A program made the translations under genes and the position numbers. The notes below the pieces were generated by a model. The model was not told the origin of the DNA. It ran no database searches and saw nothing but the letters and a program-made list of their open reading frames with translations. From contig NW_026262723.1 in the NCBI RefSeq assembly GCF_021869535.1, positions 87,050,324 to 87,114,323 of the forward strand: a DNA stretch of 64,000 bases. Reading direction: 5' to 3'. Of this stretch, positions 58,345 to 64,000 are shown in pieces. Position 1 is the stretch's first letter, and the number at the start of each line of letters is the position of its first letter. Origin of the DNA: Mytilus californianus. Taxonomy: Eukaryota > Mollusca > Bivalvia > Mytilida > Mytilidae.

Positions 58345-59550
58345 AGCATCTTAGTTTACAAGCCCTATATACAAAATCACTGTAAAAATAAAGTATGATA
58401 TAACATTTGTTATTAATTTAGATTTCTACAGTTACCTTCCAAACCGTATCTTTGTATATATCAAAATCTCTGACTTAATGATTTATAAGTTATACAAGGT
58501 TCACGTGATATCTAAAAGAGAGGCGAAGGATACTAAAATGTAGCTACTGACACGGCCATAGGGAACAAGTTATAAAATATTCGTGATACATTTATATTTT
58601 GACAGGAAATTGACCCTACCTCTTATATTCATTTTGAAATCAAGTTAAAACTATCTTGCTTATACTTTTGGCTTTCCAAACTCACATTAGGCATAGCGTC
58701 CATCTAGGATAGTGTGTTTTCGAGTTTGACCACGTTTTTCAAAAGTAAATAAAATCAAAAATGTAAACAAACAGACTTCTTTTCTAATAAGGCGTAGAAT
58801 AGATTCTTGGACAACTTAATCTACAAAGTAATACATAATAATTTAGTATTTGTGATAAAATGATATCATCAACCCTACATAATTTTATGTTATAAAAGTT
58901 AAATTTAGCCTAACAATGCTTTTATTTCAAATAGTAATTTTTATACATATACCAAATACAAGTGTCAAAGGAAATGCATACATGGAGTCTATATACTTTT
59001 CAACCATTCTTATTATTGCGTTGAGAAGGACATTTTGAGATAAAATCATTTTTAAATGTCCGGCTTTTTTTTAAGCAGTACAGGTTTCATCGAGTGAATA
59101 AGCAAAATTCTTATGGTTTGAAGTGTTATTTACGTTTAAAAAACAATGAAAAGATCCTAATATAGGACTTTTCAAATCAAGAAACTAATGCATGCAACCA
59201 GTTCGATAATGTTTTAATAACACGTACATTTCATACAAAAAAACATCGTTCATTTGTATATATTGTTGTTTGCAACATCTGATGAATAACGTTGACACTG
59301 GCATACGTATATTTGGATAGACCAAACATATTTTCGCATATAGACTGTTCATATCATGCACTTCCTATGTATTCAACCCACACAGGTTTACGTATGTTTG
59401 GATCGATGTAAATATGTTGGAACGATCCAACATGTTAGCGCCCAGGTAAACATGTTGTGTCGGTCTAAAGATACGTATATCGATGTCGATCCCATAGAGT
59501 TAATTTATGTTATGTGATCAATCTTCATGTTAGCGTACCAACGTGGGTTT
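58345..59550. other. No recognised gene
   Basis: AT-rich. AAGAGAGGCGAAGGATACTA near 58515 is a relic of a repeat also seen at 63240. Confidence 0.45.
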
Positions 59551-59557
59551 CATACAG

Positions 59558-59865
59558 TAAATATTCATGATTTAAAAAATATGTATGTAAGCACAGACAT
59601 GTCGGATTGAGAGGTGCGTACATATAGTGTGTATAGCGGGTATATGCGTTTTTTTTTTTTAGAAAATGCATCCTAAATGTTTCATTGACTATTGTCTTGA
59701 TGGTAATTTTAATTGGTAAATATTCATGATGTAAACAATATGTATGTAAGCACAGACATGTCGGATTGAGAGGTGCGTACATATAGTGTGTATAGCGGGT
59801 ATATTTTTTTTTAGAAAATGCATCCTAAATGTTTCATTGACTATTGTCTTGATGGTAATTTTTTT
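59558..59865. repeat. 159-bp tandem duplication
   Basis: Units 59558-59716 and 59717-59865 are nearly identical (TAAATATTCATGAT, AGCACAGACATGTCGGATTG, TTCATTGACTATTGTCTTGA). They differ mainly in a T homopolymer, so the duplication is recent. Confidence 0.9.
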
Positions 59866-60211
59866 TTATCATTTCTAGAAATGGAAAGCAAGAACAATGT
59901 TCAAATACAACTACTGTAAAGAGGAGTCTTATCAAGCGTATGTTATACTTTATCAAACAGTAATAAAGCATCATGATAACTTCCTTTCCATCAGAAAATG
60001 AAGCAAACGGATTATTATTTCATTGTTTATTATATATATTCCACTCAATTCAAATTTTATTGTCAATGCGCATTAAAAAAAGGACGTATTAAGCATGTCT
60101 TTTTAATTATATTAACATAAAATTATCATTAAATTGAAAAGGGTTAAATTTGATCAACATAGTTAAAGGTTTTTTTTGACTTTTTGCGAATATATCATAT
60201 TGTATGTAATA

Positions 60212-60273
60212 TCACTCGAAAAAAACTGGTCTACACTCGAAAAAAATGGACCAATTCACTCGAAAAAAACACG
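60212..60273 (+). repeat. CACTCGAAAAAAA repeated three times
   Basis: Copies at 60212, 60233 and 60256, about 21-23 bases apart, inside a 93-codon frame that I regard as chance. Confidence 0.7.
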
Positions 60274-60719
60274 ATCTCGTGTCGTGCGCAAGGATAATCA
60301 TATCTTATCTTTCTATGCATGTGAATATCAATCATATCTCAGTAACAATTTACTTGAAGGAATACGATATGATATATATATATGTTGCTGTATGTCCAAA
60401 ATACAACACACAATAGGAATAACAACGATAAGACGTGAGATGAGAATGACGCATTAAACCATAAGATAACAGAGGACCATAACAATTCTAAAACTAATAT
60501 GTTTTAGCTGTATTTGTATCCAAGTCATCATTGTGAATGTATACACTTGTTCTTATGTTACCGTGCGATTAAAAAAAAGTAATCAGTAGTTAGTGCTTCG
60601 GTTCATGATTTATAAAATGTTTTGCTAAAATTTCCGGTTGTTAGAATTAAGAAATTATTAAGAGCTGAAATCGGCTCTTCTTATTAGGTTCTTTTTATTC
60701 ATATAGCTGCTAACCTTTC

Positions 60720-60955
60720 TACTTCAGGTTCAGCGTTCCTGATGACGATAAATGAGAGTCAAAAAATACCAAAGAGACATTCAAACTCATAAGTCGAAAA
60801 TAAATTGACAACACCATGTCTAAAAAAGAAAAGACCAACAGAAAAGCAACAGTACACAAAACACAACATTGATAATTAACGACTGAGCAACAAGAACTCA
60901 ACCAAAAACTGGGGGTGATCTCAGGTACTTCGGAACGGTAAGCAGAATAAATCAA
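60720..60955 (+). repeat. Interspersed bivalve repeat with hammerhead-like start
   Basis: GCGTTCCTGATGACGATAAA resembles a hammerhead core without the GAAA arm. Then come ACCAAAGAGACATTCAAACT, GTCGAAAATAAATTGACAAC and GGGGGTGATCTCAGGTACTT, a repeat remembered from mussel sequences. A shorter copy is at 47185. Confidence 0.6.
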
Positions 60956-61157
60956 GAAAAGCACTTCTTACGCACGAAATGTTTAAGTGTTATCTTCATT
61001 TATAAGCCTGGTATCTTCGAGTAGTTTTATTATTGTGTGAAAGTTGTAATTTTTCACAAATTATAATTTGTAGACTTTTTGTTCACTTTTTCAGTATTTT
61101 GACACCTACTTTCACTAGCTATATAGGTGATAAAAGATTTAAGAATAACCCGGCTTT

Positions 61158-61345
61158 ATTGAATGATTGATTTTTTGGTGTTTAACGCAACTTTCAGCAC
61201 TGTTGGCTATATCGTGGCGGTGAATTTTTATTGATGAAGGAAGCTGTAGTGCCCGGATAATACAGCGCCTTTTGGCAGTAAAACTGGCAATCCTAGTCAA
61301 TTAAGTTCGAAGTCGAAAGCACCTGCCACGTGCGGTGTTCAATGC
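61158..61345 (-). repeat. SINE, 3' part
   Basis: The inverse of this segment reads GCACGTGGCAGGTGCTTTCG, then TTAATTGACTAGGATTGCCA, then CACCGCCACGATATAGC and an ATCA-like tail. It aligns with 22680-22868. The tRNA-like head is missing. Confidence 0.7.
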
Positions 61346-62599
61346 TTGGTTGTTATTATTAACATTATATTCTTTTGATATTTTGTGTCAGTTTTCAGTC
61401 CCCAAAAATCTTCAATGACCTTTAGAAACTTACTTGAATCAGTGTTATATATATGCTATAGTATATAGCTATTCAAATAAGAGGGTAATTGACTAAATGA
61501 TTGACATGTGCTTGTTTTATCCATATTGTGTTAAGAGGTTTGCAAATAACTGATAACTTGCAAACAAACAAAAAATGAACAAGAACACACTTTGTTCACA
61601 GCATGCATGCTTAACATAATTCAATGCATTTTTCATCCCTCTCTATTTTGTCTCCCTGACCGTTAATTAATAGACACAAAACATGATTTCGGTTTGTTCG
61701 TGCTTTACGATTACATTGTCTATTCAAATTGAAGAATCAGGCATTTTTAAAAAATTAAAAGTGGTGAGTTTATGAATACAATTTTTACTAGACTGTTGAG
61801 GTAACCGGGTGATATGGCATATACGCTAATATCAATTTTGAAAATATTTCGAAGAAAAGGGAGCAGGTTTATTTACAATACACTTTGTGTAAATTGCACG
61901 TAGTTGTAATGCTCTGATATATATTAAGTGTAATCAAATATTGCAGTATTTTGACCTTTAAGTTTCAACTTACTTAAGAACATATAAACTAAAATGATGA
62001 GAAAATATTTGCTAATTGTATTACTTCAAAACACATATTGAATTATATGACGGTGAAAAATGAAGAAGTAAACAAATCTATTATTGTAAATTGTCTTGTT
62101 TTTCATTTACTTTATAACAACAGATGTAATCTAAAAGTTGTTATTTCCTTGAGATCAGTTTGGTATTATTTGTCACTTAAAATAAATAGCTTCAGTTTTG
62201 ACCTTAACAAATTCTGACATCGAGACAGTTTATATTCATATAATTATAAAATTGAATTGTTTTGCTATTATTCTTTTGGGGAAAAAATAAAGTTATTTGA
62301 TAACAATGCTCTTAAATATGAAAGAGCAATGAACACAAAGACAAAGGTTTTATAGACTCTCATGGATCGAGAGGCAAATTGAAATGATCTACGCATTGAA
62401 CAAACATAATAGGTACAGAGATATTACACAGGTAACTTGTCGGCCTTCGGGATGTTGATCGACAATAATTTGAAGCATTATAATACTTCAAGCGGTTGTT
62501 TCCATTCTAATGCAGGATAAATCATTACTTGCAAATATGAGTATGCAATATCAGAATTTCAATACACACCTTTTCAAAATCACCTAATCTCAATTTACC

Positions 62600-62690
62600 T
62601 ACTGCATGGGTGGTCTCGTGCTCACCTCGAGTGCTGTAGGTCATGCGTTCGGCTCTCGTTCTGGTCAAACATTAATTAAGATCTAAAAAT
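62600..62690 (+). repeat. Possible tRNA-like SINE head
   Basis: GGGTGGTCTCGTGCTCACC, then GAGTGCTGTAGGTCATGCGT and TCGGCTCTCG give loose A- and B-box spacing. Weak evidence. Confidence 0.3.
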
Positions 62691-62694
62691 GGGT

Positions 62695-64000
62695 TTTTGT
62701 TTTTCTTCCGCTTAACACAATGGAAAAGGAAGAAAGACAGGCATAACTCATCGGACCGGAGAAGAATAAAGCACACAGCAGTGTCCATATTCATATCATT
62801 AACATATTTTCGTTCTAATAGGCATTTTGTACTTGCCACTGGACATTATACACAAATCCGTCATAAAGTTTGCAGCTTCAGGTATCTTTTTGTACGTCTG
62901 TCATATTTGCAGTATGTTTGTCGTGATTCATTTCAGATGTTTTGTATCGTCCTGGAATTTTACTTTCGTTGGAATCGAAAGACATACTGGAATAATTCCT
63001 GTTAATATATATGATAATGTTTAATATGTGAAACAATAATCCTTAAAATATATAGATTTGTTTCATTATTAAGGAAAACAATAAAATATTAAAACTATAA
63101 AAAAACAACTTAGTAGATAAATTTATTTCAAATTATAAGAGCGAACATATTTTGTGTCAAATTTCCCATTCTTATGTTCATTTAAGAAATACGTTGACTA
63201 TACCGTAAATGTCAGGCCTATAAATAAGTATTGACGCAAAAAGAGAGGCGAAAGCTACATAAGAGACATGATAATGGCATTAAAAATGACCAAACAGCTA
63301 CTTAGCGTTACATATAAAATCCTACAATGTAGAAAACTAGTATATGACAATGATCAAACTAATAATGAAAATAACAGAAAAATATATTAAAGCTATTCGA
63401 CATAACACAATGATAAAATGCCTGACAATTTCGCGAGATTTGGGTTACCTATGTTATAATTATAGGCCTGGTACCTTTGATAACTATCATATCTAGACAT
63501 ATATTTATTTCTATATTGTATAATTTGTGCAATTCTACATATAATAATAAATGAAACTAACCTCCATTATTTTCATTACACGGAGTACAAATGCTATCTT
63601 GTCTGGGTACCTTTGTCCATCTACCTGTTTCAATAGGAATATTAAGATAAGAAGTTCAGAATTTTGTTGTCAAATTTCTATTTAAATTTATAAAGTTCAT
63701 TTTATTTTTATGAATACTTTTCTTAACCGACGTATGAAATTGTCCACGAAAAGAATTTTCCTTTTCACTGAACCTTTTTTGAATAGAATCTGTGTCAAAA
63801 GATTTTTTTCGATACCGCAATTCTGATTTTCAAACATATATCCAAAACCTGTAATTCATTATGATTTAACTCTTGAAGATTGCAATCAAATATTTTTAAA
63901 CTGTTCAAACTGTTTATGATGATTTGATTTTAATTTAATAATTTATCAGAGCGTCATAACAAAAAAGGTCCCAAAATGAACATATAAACGTCTAAATTTA
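62695..64000. other. No recognised gene
   Basis: AT-rich, with frames up to 102 codons and no motifs. GGCCTGGTACCTTTGATAAC at 63465 is a relic of a retrozyme-type repeat. Confidence 0.45.

Noticed and set aside
59525..59782. 85-codon minus frame with an internal repeat
   Set aside because: It follows the 159-bp tandem duplication; the repeated peptide only mirrors the DNA repeat.
60655..60690. Bacterial-type terminator hairpin (AAGAGC...GCTCTT then T-rich)
   Set aside because: The genome is eukaryotic and no gene ends there.

Overview
The window is eukaryotic, AT-rich and packed with transposable elements. The repeat content points to a bivalve mollusc, most likely a mytilid mussel. This is inference from remembered repeat families: a Naiad-type Penelope-like element (PLE), hammerhead-ribozyme retrozymes, a DIRS element, a tRNA-derived SINE with an ATCA tail, and several interspersed repeats typical of bivalve genomes. 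I found no convincing host protein-coding gene, no rRNA gene and no free-standing tRNA gene. Many open frames in the window come from repeats.

Layout. 1-2.3 kb: a minus-strand DIRS-type retrotransposon running off the left edge. 2.3-12.06 kb: a decayed minus-strand Ty3/gypsy LTR element with gag, protease, RT/RNase H, integrase and a third ORF with a zinc finger; its primer binding site matches tRNA-Leu. 12.1-12.8 kb: the 3' end of a LINE. 12.8-16.6 kb: a nearly complete minus-strand Naiad-type PLE with an N-terminal GIY-YIG nuclease and a C-terminal RT. Its single frame is broken only by four UGA codons, three of them in the cysteine-rich nuclease region, and a SECIS-like fold lies in the 3' UTR. 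It looks like a multi-selenocysteine retroelement protein. 18.0-27.1 kb: a symmetrical structure. Two inverted PLE fragments flank two inverted arrays of 21-bp repeats, which form the arms of a foldback-like DNA element with short outer inverted termini. A SINE and a LINE scrap lie inside it.

28-41.5 kb: mostly non-coding, with hairpin MITEs, a 31-bp tandem array, retrozyme-derived sequence with hammerhead-like cores and PLE UTR fragments. 41.5-46.0 kb: a piggyBac transposon with recognisable TIRs, a TTAA target site, four coding exons and a MITE nested in intron 1; it is disabled by two stops, one frameshift and one lost splice acceptor. 46-57 kb: hairpin MITEs and an old segmental duplication whose copies differ by insertions, which reveals empty sites for several repeats. 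57-64 kb: a retrozyme monomer with a near-complete hammerhead ribozyme, tandem duplications, and SINE and other repeat fragments, with otherwise unrecognised AT-rich DNA.

No genes here act as a host pathway. The functional logic is that of mobile elements: the PLE may use the host selenocysteine machinery, the gypsy element primes from tRNA-Leu, and short modules (PLE UTR pieces, MITEs, retrozymes) depend on proteins made elsewhere.
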